DNA of 64,000 nt from positions 27,312 to 91,311 of the forward strand of contig RQSC01001135.1 in NCBI GenBank assembly GCA_013416795.1, given 5' to 3'. Source of the stretch: Prasinococcaceae sp. CCMP 1430. Lineage: Eukaryota > Prasinodermophyta > Palmophyllophyceae > Prasinococcales > Prasinococcaceae. The notes beneath the pieces were generated by a model. It saw only the letters and a program-made list of their open reading frames with translations. It ran no database searches and was not told the DNA's origin. Below are positions 1 to 10,148 of the stretch, one piece after another; within the stretch, counting starts at the first letter, position 1, and each line of letters begins with the position of its first letter. The translations under genes were made by a program, and so were the position numbers.

Positions 1-1254
1 CGCGCGCGCCGGTGCGCGCGCGCCGCAGTTACCGCCGCTGCGCGCAGGGCGCGCCACACGGCGCGAAGCAGCAGCAGCGAGCGAGCGGCCGGGGGGGCTC
101 GCCTTCGCGCTTGATTGATGGATGTTGCTCGGGGTCGGTCGGTCGGTCGGTTGGTTGGGGCGCGCTATAGCCAAAATGCCCAACCCCGAGTATATCCGCG
201 CCCAACGAGGAGTCGGTGAGGTAACAGCCGCCGACCCGTCCGACGCTGCCTCCAAGCACCAACAGCGCCACAAATCAGCCTAATCAGCCTCATGCGTCTC
301 ATAACCCCCTCGGCCTACCTCAGCGCTCTCCCCCCTGCCCCCTACGCCTCCCTCAGCCCGCATGGCTACCGCGCGGGTCGACACTAAAAAGCCCTAACCC
401 TGAAAATTCAAAAATACGCGAGCGCGTCAACAGCATCAAAATACCGCAATCCGCGTTCCAACAACCCTAAAACCCTAACCCTACCCTGAATTCAGGGTTT
501 AGGGTTTAGGGTTAGGGTTTAGGGTTTAGGGTTTAGGGTTTAGGGTTTAGGGTTTAGGGTTTAGGGACGGTCGACCCTGCCTGCGGCTGGCTGCCACATC
601 ACCCGCGCTCTGCCTCGCCGCCGCCACCCCCGCCCGCCGGGGGGGCCAGCTGTGGCACCCCGGGGGTGCTGCGCGAGCGCCCCGTTTCAAAAAAAAAACA
701 AGGCGCAAAACGCCTCTGAAATTCTGCATTGTCTCCTTCAATACGCTCCAAAAAGCGTCATATGTAACCACGGGAGACATTTTCCATAGACCCTTTCCTC
801 GACGGCCCGCCCCAAAACGGCCGCCCCTCCCGCGCGCGCGCGGGCGCGGGAGCGCGGAATTTCGGCGTTGCGCTCCGCGACTTCGTTATTCGCTTCGACC
901 GCCTTCAGAACTTACGGGGCGCGGTTCGCCAGCGTTGCCGGCGCGAAAGCGGCGCCAGCTGGCTGCCGATTCCGTTTTTTTTTTTTTCACGCGCTTTTTT
1001 CGCGGGGGCGCGCGCGGCGGCGGAGGAGGGTGTGGAGGAGGGGGAGGAGGAGGCCATACAGCGTGTGGCACTGCCTGCGGCCCTGGCGGCCTCCCCACCG
1101 CTCCCGCCCTCTTCCTACCCACACGCACGCGCGATCACGCGAATCGTCCGCCACCCGTGCGCTTGCGTGCGGCTGCGCGCGCGTGCGCGCGCTTGAGCGC
1201 GCCCTCGCTGCGAGCGAAGGCGTAGGGGTGAGCGGGGGCGCGTGCTCTCGCGCG
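1..1254. other. GC-rich leader region without a supported gene
   Basis: Apart from the telomere-type repeats near 484-568, I see no supported gene here. Several open frames exist on both strands, but they look like the by-product of high GC: no recognisable domain and mostly Arg/Ala/Gly composition. The stretch 868-1254 is open in frame with the SWC5 gene downstream. It is low in complexity (runs of T, GGC and GAG) and is more likely 5' UTR or promoter than coding. Confidence 0.5.
484..568 (+). repeat. Interstitial telomere-type TTTAGGG array with an inverted CCCTAA arm
   Basis: About ten TTTAGGG units, one of them shortened to TTAGGG, run from about 495 to 567. Immediately to the left the opposite-strand form CCCTAA appears (about 472-487). 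The two arms meet at a perfect 14-base palindrome centred on GAATTC (484-497). TTTAGGG is the telomere repeat of many plants and algae. The orientation, CCCTAA then TTTAGGG, is opposite to that of a simple end-to-end telomere fusion. A further degenerate CCCTAACCCT lies near 391. Confidence 0.85.
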
Positions 1255-1914
1255 ATGCCGTCGCGGGCGGACGCGGCGTGGGAGGCGCTGCGTGCGGCAG
1301 CAGCGCCCAGACCCGAGGCAGGCGCGGGCGCGGGCGTCGCGTCGCTGCTGAAGCTACAGACACCGCTGGAGAAGCGGAAGCGCGGCGGCGATGGCGGCAA
1401 GGCGGGCAACCAGACGGCGGCTGCGCTGCGGCAGTGGGCGGGCCCCGCTACGAAGCAGCCATCGCAGGCCAAGCGGAGCGCGCAACAGCAGGACGCCGCT
1501 GACCCGGGCGCGGTGCGCGCGGCAGCGGCTGCTGCGCTCGCCGCGGTGCGTCCCAAGCAGAGACAGTCGGTGGTGCGCACTTTCGCTGGCGAGAAGGTCG
1601 AGATGTTCGCTGGCGGAAACGGCGGAGCGGAGGCGGCGCCGGCGGCCAAGGCCGCGCCCGCTAGCGGTCTCGATGCCCTCGTCTCGAGCGTCGTCGAGAA
1701 AAAGGAGGGAGGCGTGAGCACGCTCAAGAAGACGCAGAGCGACTGGCAGAAGGTGAAGGCAGAGGGTGGCGCGGAGCTCGAGGACGAGCTCGAGACCCAC
1801 AAGCGCTCTGGCAAGACCTATCTTGACAAGCAGGCCTTCCTAAAAAAGGCCGAATGGACAGAGTACGAGCGCGACCGCGAGGCCAAGCTCAAGGCAGAGG
1901 GCGTCGCGCGATAA
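1255..1914 (+). CDS. SWC5: SWC5 / CFDP1 (Bucentaur, BCNT-C domain) chromatin-remodelling subunit
   Basis: The predicted protein has 219 residues from the ATG at 1255. Its last 70 residues match the BCNT-C domain: STLKKTQSDW, then a THKRSGKTYLDKQAFL stretch, then the acidic-basic end. The middle third is Ala/Lys-rich and probably disordered. In yeast and animals this family (Swc5, CFDP1) belongs to the SWR1/SRCAP complex that deposits histone H2A.Z in nucleosomes, so a nuclear role is inferred. The frame is open upstream to 868, but that part is low complexity, so I prefer the internal ATG. It converges on the W2 gene, whose stop is about 158 bp downstream. No introns are apparent. Confidence 0.8.
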   Translation: MPSRADAAWEALRAAAAPRPEAGAGAGVASLLKLQTPLEKRKRGGDGGKAGNQTAAALRQWAGPATKQPSQAKRSAQQQDAADPGAVRAAAAAALAAVRPKQRQSVVRTFAGEKVEMFAGGNGGAEAAPAAKAAPASGLDALVSSVVEKKEGGVSTLKKTQSDWQKVKAEGGAELEDELETHKRSGKTYLDKQAFLKKAEWTEYERDREAKLKAEGVAR

Positions 1915-2071
1915 GTACTGCGCTCGCTCGTCTCTGCCGGCTCTGTTCTTTACAAACAATTAAGCGCGCTCGGGCAATGGACCACAGGATGATGGGGGAG
2001 GCGGTGTGCCTTGGGAGGGAAGAGGGTAGGGGCGTGCGGGTGTGTGGGCCATTGTGCCAAGCACAGGAAAA

Positions 2072-3352
2072 TTAGTCGGAGTCGGAGTCTGAGGAGTCGT
2101 CGTCGTCCTCAGCCAGCCAGTCGATGAGGGGCTTGCACAGCTCTGTGATCCTTTTGTTGGCCTTGGCCGCCAGCTCAGCGGCCTTGGCAGCCTCCTGCGC
2201 CTTGGGAAGCTCGTTGAAAAGCTCACCCGCGATCTTCTGGCACGCCACGCACTTGGGCTTGGCGTTCGCAAGCGCGCTCTGGCACACCTTGTCCATGCGG
2301 CGCGCCTCCTTCTCCCTCAGCTGCTCCTCAGAGGTAGGGTTGCCACCGGTGCGCGCGTTGTCCACTTCCTTGGACGCCAGCTTGGCGTCCTTCTTGCACT
2401 GCTCCAACCTCGCCTCCGCGTCCTTGACGTTCTTGTTCGCGGTCTCCAAGTCCTTCTCCACCTTCTGAGCGTACGCCGCGGCGGGCTCCACTGCCGCCTC
2501 CAACGCGTCCGTCTGACCTGTCACATCCCCCCACCAGGCCATGATCACATCCTCATCTAGCACGTCAGTGTCGTAAAGCGTCTGGAGGATCTTCGGCAGC
2601 CCAGCAGCAGTGGTCTCGAGGCGCTCGTCGCGCTCGCTCAGGTAGCCCTCGAGCTCATTAATGACGATCTCCATCCGCTCGGTCTTGCCCCCAACAGTCG
2701 ACACGAGCACCGACATGTGCGTGCGGATGCTCGACAGCAGCGCTGTGGCCTCTGGCACCGGCGCACCCTCCGCCTTGTTAAATGCGCGGTTGATCGCAGC
2801 GATCACCTGGCCGTTTGCGCCGAGCGACGTGTCCAGCTTCGACAGCGCCTTCGCGAGGTCCGCGGTCTGCACCTGTGGGGTTGGCGTAGGACGCCGGGCG
2901 AGGGCATCGCGTCGCACGCACACGCGTACGCGTGAAGCCGCAATCGCAAGGATGGCATAGCGGTGTCAGTGCGCGCTTGGCGGCATCACTGGCGCTGCGC
3001 GTGCTACGGCGTGCGGCCGCAGTCCTGCAACGAGCAGCCGCCGCAGCCGCCGCAGCCGCCGAGTTACCCGCTCCCGCTGCGGCCGGCGAGGGGAGGGCCT
3101 GCGCCGCAGACGCACCTTGCCCATGCGGCCCACCTCGACGAGCGCCTTCTTCTTGAGCTTAGCATACTCGGCGGCCGCGCGGTCCTGCTTGATCTTGATC
3201 AGGCGGTCCTCGTCCTCCTTCTGCTGCGCGAGCAGCGCCTCCTTGATCTCCTTCTGCTGCTCCTTGCCGCGCTCGCTGAGCTCGCCGCCGCTCTCCGGAT
3301 GGAAGGCGGTGGTCTTCGCTGCTGCCGAGCGGGCGAAGCGCTGCGCGGCCAT
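2072..3352 (-). CDS. W2 (eIF5C-like) domain protein, two exons
   Basis: Two exons on the minus strand, 3352-3116 and 2872-2072, joined by a 243-bp GTGCGT...CACAG intron in phase 0. The predicted protein has 345 residues. The N-terminal exon is Lys/Glu-rich and probably coiled coil. The C-terminal half is helical and ends with the Trp/acidic signature of W2 domains, where DEDVIMAWWGD is followed near the end by KPLIDWLAEDDDDS and an acidic Ser/Asp tail. W2 domains occur at the C-termini of eIF5, eIF2B-epsilon and eIF4G, where they bind other initiation factors. No eIF5 N-terminal zinc domain is present, so this is not eIF5 itself. A role in translation is inferred only from the domain. The start ATG at 3352 is the first in frame. 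Confidence 0.7.
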
Positions 3353-3896
3353 GGCTTCCTACTCGGAAGGGAGCAGCTGGGGGACGCGCGCGGGGGGGGG
3401 GAGGGGCGCGGAGGCCGCCCCCGCCCCCTCGCGCCCTAGGCCCGCCGGCCGCGCGCGCGCGCGCACTCCTTCGCGCCCGGCACTGCTTCGGTGCTCATAT
3501 ATACCCACGGGCGAGTCTTCACGCACCGGCGCGCACCCACACGCGCCCAGCCGGCGGCTGCGCGGCACCGAGAGAGCTCCTTCACGTCAAATGTGACTCC
3601 TTCACCCCAGGATTCCATTTCATTGTACGGTACGTATTCCAGTAGTGCCTTACAGTACATGTACAATGCGCGGCGAACCGGGGGTGTTGCGATCCCGCGA
3701 GCGCGGCGCGGTCCGCGCGCGCGCGCCGCGCTCCGCGGCGTTTCGATGCCGTTTTCGATGGGAGTTTCGGCGGGCGCGGCGAGAGACGGAGGGTATGTGT
3801 GCGGTGGGAGGGTCCCCATACGCGCGCGCGGCGCGCCCGGGCGCGGGCGCCGCCCCCCCACCTACCCACCTACACACACCACACACACGGGAGGCG
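3353..3896. other. Divergent intergenic region between W2 and PWWP genes
   Basis: About 540 bp between two divergent starts, probably a shared promoter region. It contains a G-run near 3391, GC-alternating tracts, and an unusually AT-richer island at 3580-3670 with CATTTCATTGTACGGTACG-type sequence. I see no gene in it. Confidence 0.45.
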
Positions 3897-6179
3897 ATGG
3901 CAACGGAGCGGGGGCAGGGCACGCTCGTGTGGGCCAAAGTTCCAGGCTACGAGTGGTGGCCCGCGCGCTGCATCGAGCTCGCGCGCGTGCCGGTCGAGTC
4001 CACGCGCGACAAGGTCGCCGCCGCGCGGCCGGGCGGCGCGGCGGAGGCGCATCGGCTGCTCTCGTTCTTCGGCGACGGGTCCTACTTCTGGCTGCGCGAT
4101 GACGAGCTCCTCGACTTCGACGAGCACCTCGAGGCGAAGAGCGCGCAGACAAAGAAGGCGCTGTTCAGGGACAGCGTCGCCGCCGCGCGCGAGGCACGGC
4201 GCAGGCAGCTCGCCGGCGAGGACGATCCGTTCAACTTGCCTGGCGACAACAACGACGGCGCGGAAGACGATGGGCCGGTGGAGGAGGCGGGACCGCTGCC
4301 CCCGTGCGATGCCGCCGCGGTGATCGCGCTCGTGCGCGCAGGTGCACGGGACTGGGTTGCGCTAGCGGAGGCCGTGCGGCGCGACGCGCCCGAGACGGCC
4401 GTCGCACGCAGGTTCCTTGCCCGGCGCGTCCGCGACACCTCCCGCGCCGAAAAGGAGGCCAAGGCAAGTAGGGCGCAGGAGAGGGCAGATCTAGCCGCAG
4501 CCAGGCGCAAACGCGAGCAGCAGAAAGCGCAGCGCGCCGCGACGGAGGTTCAGAAGGCCGCCAGCGCTGCCAAAAAGGAGCGAGCGAAACCGGCCGCGCG
4601 GTCGTCGCCAGCCACCAAGCCAAAAGCGCCTGCGGCCGCCGACCCCACGCAACGTGTGCGCGTGCCGGCCGCCAAGGCCAAGCGCGCACTGCAGGTGCTC
4701 CAGCTCATGGCGCGCGATCCGACGCAATTCGACCCCGACATGTGGCCCAAGCCATTGCTGCTGCTCAAGGACTGGCGCGACGCTACATACGTCCACGAGA
4801 TCGAGGAGGAGGCGGGGCCGTCGCGCGCTGACTTCGAGGTGGCGAAGCCGCCGGCGTCGGAGGCGCCAAGGCCACCCAAGAAGCGCGTGGCGGCCGCCAT
4901 GCAAGCGGGCAACGAGCCCGCCAAGGGCGCCAAAAAGAGGTCAAAAGCGCAGCGCAAGAAGCCTGACCTGAATCCTCCCATCCAGGTGAAGGATTGGGCT
5001 GTCGCGGCGCCTAAGGAGATCGACGCCGACGAGCCTGCACCTGCACCCACGCCACCACCGGCGGTGAAGGAAGAGCAAGAGACGGCGGCGGTGAAGGAGG
5101 ATGCCGTATCCTTGCCGAAGGAGACGGTAGCGGCCAGCTCGGGCAAGGTGATGATAGTTGACGCGGTGCAGCTTGCGAAGACCAGGCAAGTGGAGAGCGT
5201 CCCTACTCTGAAGGCAGGCGCCAAGCCCCACGACCCCCGGGCTGGGAATGACGCGCGAGCGAGGTCTGCCGCCGCGACCGCCAAGCCGGCTCGCAAGGAC
5301 CGACCGCGCGCGGACCTAGTCAACATGAGGCGTGACGTGTACGTGTCCTTTCCGCAGGGCAAGTCTTCGATGGCGTCGGAACCACAGCTCAGGGCCGCCT
5401 TTGCGCGGTACGGCTCGATCGAGAAACTTCTTATTGTTGTGCCGGAACGGTACGCGCACGTGAAGTTCCACTCTGGTGACGCCGCACTGACGGCAATGAA
5501 ACGGCTCAGTGGCAATCTGTTTGGCAACCCTGCCATCACAATGTCGTTGGACAAGCCAGCGCCTGCAGCAGGAACCGGCGCCCAAGCTGGCAGCGGCGGG
5601 GGACAGCGTGGCCCACACGGCTACAGCGCTGGCTTTGGGAGGCATCCTGGTTTCCCGCCACCACAGCAACAGCAGCAGCAGAAGCAACAACAACAACATC
5701 CGCCGCGACCCTCTGCACAACAGCGGCAGCCCCCACCACCGCAGCCGCCGCCGCCACAGCAGCAAAGGCGCCCCCCTCCGCCGCCCCCAGTTCAGGTGGG
5801 CGCGTCGATGTCACAGCAGCAAAGGCAGGCGCAGCCGCCGAGGCATGCACAGCAAGAACGGCGCCCGCCCCCGCCTCCTCCGCCAGCCCAAGCGCGGCCA
5901 CAAGTGTCGCATGCACCGGCCCCCGCGCCCCCTGCGCTGCAACAACCGCAATTCCCGCTGATGGCCCTGCAGCAGCAGGTCGCTCAGCAGCAGCAGATGG
6001 TGCAGCAGCAGCAGCATTTTGCGGCTGCGCCCGCAATGGGAGGGCAGGGCCAGCTACCACAGCCGCCACCGCCGCCGCCACCACCACCGCAGCAGCAGCA
6101 GCAGCGACAACAGGCGCCGGCGGCGCTCGACGCTGGGGCCCTGGCACAGCTCTTGCAATCGTTTGGCGGGCGCCAATGA
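3897..6179 (+). CDS. PWWP-domain protein with RRM-like fold and Gln/Pro-rich tail
   Basis: The predicted intronless protein has 760 residues. Residues 9-75 form a PWWP domain (LVWAKVPGYEWWPARC), a module that reads methylated histone tails and DNA. A basic and Ala-rich middle holds several nuclear-localisation-like Lys/Arg clusters. Residues about 478-552 resemble an RRM, with the strand DVYVSFPQG and later VVPERYAHVKFHS. The last 170 residues are Gln/Pro-rich homopolymeric tracts. Plant PWWP proteins with RRM-like regions associate with chromatin-regulatory complexes, so a nuclear chromatin role is inferred. The start at 3897 is chosen because the PWWP begins nine residues later; the frame is open upstream but low complexity. 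It converges on DIM1 with 77 bp between the stops. Confidence 0.75.
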   Translation: MATERGQGTLVWAKVPGYEWWPARCIELARVPVESTRDKVAAARPGGAAEAHRLLSFFGDGSYFWLRDDELLDFDEHLEAKSAQTKKALFRDSVAAAREARRRQLAGEDDPFNLPGDNNDGAEDDGPVEEAGPLPPCDAAAVIALVRAGARDWVALAEAVRRDAPETAVARRFLARRVRDTSRAEKEAKASRAQERADLAAARRKREQQKAQRAATEVQKAASAAKKERAKPAARSSPATKPKAPAAADPTQRVRVPAAKAKRALQVLQLMARDPTQFDPDMWPKPLLLLKDWRDATYVHEIEEEAGPSRADFEVAKPPASEAPRPPKKRVAAAMQAGNEPAKGAKKRSKAQRKKPDLNPPIQVKDWAVAAPKEIDADEPAPAPTPPPAVKEEQETAAVKEDAVSLPKETVAASSGKVMIVDAVQLAKTRQVESVPTLKAGAKPHDPRAGNDARARSAAATAKPARKDRPRADLVNMRRDVYVSFPQGKSSMASEPQLRAAFARYGSIEKLLIVVPERYAHVKFHSGDAALTAMKRLSGNLFGNPAITMSLDKPAPAAGTGAQAGSGGGQRGPHGYSAGFGRHPGFPPPQQQQQQKQQQQHPPRPSAQQRQPPPPQPPPPQQQRRPPPPPPVQVGASMSQQQRQAQPPRHAQQERRPPPPPPPAQARPQVSHAPAPAPPALQQPQFPLMALQQQVAQQQQMVQQQQHFAAAPAMGGQGQLPQPPPPPPPPPQQQQQRQQAPAALDAGALAQLLQSFGGRQ

Positions 6180-6256
6180 GAGGCAGATGTACAAGTACGA
6201 AAGCTGTTTACAAGTTGTACACGTGCGAGCGCTGCGCCGGTGTGGACCACTGCCTC

Positions 6257-7567
<1,311 letters not shown>

Positions 7568-7568
7568 N
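7568..7568. other. Single-N assembly join
   Basis: One undetermined base lies in the short region between the divergent DIM1 start (7465) and the next plus-strand gene (7615). Identical single Ns elsewhere sit at obvious contig ends, so sequence may be missing here, including the promoters of both genes. Confidence 0.7.
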
Positions 7569-7614
7569 GTGGAGGCGGGTGAGGGCGGTGGGCGCCCACC
7601 ACAGCGGCAGACCG

Positions 7615-8279
7615 ATGGCGGTGGCGGCGTGCGCCGTGTGCGCCGCGCCCTACGCACGTGTCCGTGCGCGGGAGAGGCGCGTGGCGCCGCGCGCGGGCCT
7701 TCTCGACGGGATCTTCGGCGGCGGTGGTGGCGGCGCGGACGACCGCAGGAAGCGAGAGCGCGACGAGCAGCTTGCGCTGCAGCGGCAGAAGCTCGAGGAA
7801 CGGCGCGCGGGCACCTCGCTGCGCGGCTTCCAAGAGCGCCGGGCGAAGATCGCCGCCAGCATGCGAGCTGAGCGCGAGGAGCGCGCGACGCGCGCAAGCA
7901 GGCCCATGGCGGAGTTCCTGAAAGGGCGGGAGGCACCGGCAGACAGAGGGCGCGCAGGAGCGGCGCCCGGCCGACGGATGTACGATGGCCGCCACGAAGG
8001 TGCGCTCGCGGCGCGTCGCGGGGCGCAGCGCGGCCCGGGATGAGTGGGGGTTGGTGTGTGGGGCGCGACGTGCATGGCGCACGATGCGATGCTGACGGTG
8101 CTGGCCCGTCGCGACCGCCACCCCGCGCATTGGGACGCGCGTGTACGAGCAGGACTGGTTTGCGCAAATGGGCGAGGAAATGCAGCGCGCGGAGGATGAG
8201 GAGGCGGCCGCAGCGTTCCGCCTCGAGGTGGAGAAGCGTGAGAAGGAGACGGGCATGGTGTGCGTCATGCTCGAGAGCG

Positions 8280-8317
<38 letters not shown>

Positions 8318-8929
8318 GAGGAGGAGGAGGAGGAGGAAGTGGGGGAGGAGGCAACCGAGGAAGAGGAAGACGAGCAGAAGGACGAGGAGGACCCGGAAGA
8401 TGAGGAGGACGGGTCCGACTCGGACGAAGACTGGGCGCCCGACGGCATGAAGGAGAGGCTCGAGCGCGCGCTCAAGGCATTTGTGCAGCCTGCTGTGGCG
8501 CAGGCGCTTGAGGCCGCGCAGATGGGCCTCGGACTCGCTGCGATGCTTCCTGGAGCCGCGTCAGGTGCGGTCGAGAAGCTCGTCGCCGCGGCTGAGGGAG
8601 CAGCCGATGGCTCTGAAGAGGAGTTTGCCACCGCATTCGGCGTGACCATCGCTATGGGCGCCCTCGACGCCGAGGAGAGCTGGGCAGCGGACAGGGAGGT
8701 CGCGCAAGCGCTGCTCACGCGCCTGGGCAGCGTGTGGCAGAGCATGCTTGGTGGAGGGGGAAAGCGTAAGGGGAAGGCCGAGGCCTCGGCCATCGGCGCG
8801 CTCGATGAGAACTCCCATGGCGACATCGTCAAGAAGCTCGCTCAGCTCGCCGAGGAGTGGGCAGAGGAGCCGCTCGGCCTCAAGTTCGTTTTCGAGGCCG
8901 ACGGAAACAAGAGGGCGAAAAAAGAGTAA
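7615..8929 (+). CDS. Unrecognised acidic protein, probably two exons, possible plastid leader
   Basis: I do not recognise this gene. The first part (ATG 7615 to about 7999) encodes an Ala/Arg-rich leader followed by GLLDGIFGGGGGG and a charged helical stretch. The second part, open from 8141 to 8929, encodes EQDWFAQMGEEMQ, a helical region, an Asp10-Glu7 tract (about 8281-8337) and a helical C-terminus. A donor at 8000 (GAAG then GTGCGC) and an acceptor at 8152 (GAGCAG) look natural, but their phases do not match (1 against 0). Either one base is wrong or these are two genes; the second could then start at ATG 8168. The leader ending in an Arg-Ala/Gly-Leu-Leu-Asp segment resembles a plastid-protein N-terminus, but this is inference. 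Confidence 0.45.
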
Positions 8930-9116
8930 AGGTGGCCGAATGCCGTATGCGTACAGAATGCCTGCGCACATCACACCAGGTGATCCGGAGCTTCGTCCAT
9001 ATGCCATTAGTTAGAGTACCGACAACGCCTTGGCGTGGCCTGCTTGGTCGCATCGTCAACCCCATCACCCCCTGCAGCTGCGCCACACACACACGCTGCC
9101 AAACATTCTGTGGTCA

Positions 9117-9623
9117 TCACGCTGTGACGCTGCCTCCACCGCCCTCACCGGTTTCGCCGAAGGAGCCACTGGCCTGAAGATGTTTCTTCATGACTGCCTT
9201 GTTGCCTTTCGCCGCCCTCTCCCGCGTGAGCTCCTGCATCAACTGCCAGTCGAACTCGCCCGCGTACGTGCTGCGAACCTCCATCAAGCGCAGGGCGAGC
9301 GCCGGCGACTTCTCGCACACGGCGAGCAGGAAGTCGTCGCCATCGCCGAGCTCCACGTTCTCAAGCGCCCAAAGCAGGATGGCGTGGTCGGGCGAGCCGG
9401 CCGAGCCGTCGGCCATCGTCGCCTGCGGGGCGAAGCCGCCATCATTTCCCAAGCCCTCTAGCTGCGCGCGCACTATCGCAACCGCCACGTACGTCGTCAG
9501 GCGGTGCATGGAGTCCGCTGCGCGTGCCTCGGGCTTCTGTCCCCCGAGCATCTCACCGGGAACGAACACTTTCCCCGCCGGCGTCGGCGGTTGCAGAGAG
9601 CGTGAGGATGCAGCCGCATGCAA
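9117..9623 (-). CDS. rbcX: RbcX-like Rubisco assembly chaperone, 5' end incomplete
   Basis: About 168 residues are open. GGQKPEARAADSMHRLTTYV and AIVRAQLEGLG, followed by EKSPALALRLMEVRSTYAGE and FDWQLMQ, match the helical core of RbcX. In plants the corresponding region reads as Pro-Glu-Lys-Lys-Ala-Ala, a Thr-Tyr-Val-Ala-Val core and Leu-Ala-Leu-Arg-Ile-Leu-Glu-Val-Arg. RbcX homodimers clamp the C-terminus of the Rubisco large subunit during assembly; eukaryotic forms work in the plastid. The leftmost in-frame initiator is TTG, not ATG, so a first exon with the transit peptide probably lies upstream at 9.63-10.1 kb, unresolved. The C-terminus is Gly-rich, without the extended tail of some family members. 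Confidence 0.72.
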   Translation of the reverse strand: MHAAASSRSLQPPTPAGKVFVPGEMLGGQKPEARAADSMHRLTTYVAVAIVRAQLEGLGNDGGFAPQATMADGSAGSPDHAILLWALENVELGDGDDFLLAVCEKSPALALRLMEVRSTYAGEFDWQLMQELTRERAAKGNKAVMKKHLQASGSFGETGEGGGGSVTA

Positions 9624-10148
9624 TGCGTGTGCCCGGGTGCAGGTTCGCGCTTGTCAGCCTCTCGCAAACGAGTGTGTGGCGGCTCGCGCTTAGTAGGCCG
9701 AGCGCCGGACGAACACACAGGCGCTCCACGTGCCGCGCCGCTGTGCGCAGCGCCGCTCACTCTTCGCGACCGCTGCTGACCGAGAACACAGCGGACGCCG
9801 CGCTGTGGGCGCTCGCGCGGCCGTGGCTGCGGCGCCCGCCCGACCCAACCGGCCGCGCGCCGCCCCGCACGCCCACGCGTGCGCCATCGCCGGTGGGCGC
9901 CCCTGCGGAGCGAGTGGATGAGGCTGCGGTGCGTTTGCGCAGCAGCGCGCGCACTGGCGCTGTGCAAACGCGCGCAAGCACACAGTACGTCAGATGTGTG
10001 TGTGTTGTGCGCGCATGCTTGCTTGCCCACAGTATGCGCACGAGGCGCTTCGTCCCGGGGGCAGCCTGCGGTGCCGCCCCCGGCGAGAGCCCCGAGGGCA
10101 TCGTGCAGGGGCGGGAAGCGGGGAGGGGTTTCCCTCTCGCCCGCCCGA
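9624..10148. other. Divergent intergenic region between RbcX and the next gene
   Basis: GC-rich sequence with no supported gene. It probably holds the missing first exon of the RbcX gene on the minus strand and the promoter of the plus-strand gene at 10149. Long open frames cross it on both strands but carry no recognisable domain. Confidence 0.4.

Noticed and set aside
547-780. 77-codon minus-strand frame beside the telomere repeats
   Set aside because: No domain, ends within the telomere array, and is flanked by homopolymers; treated as chance.
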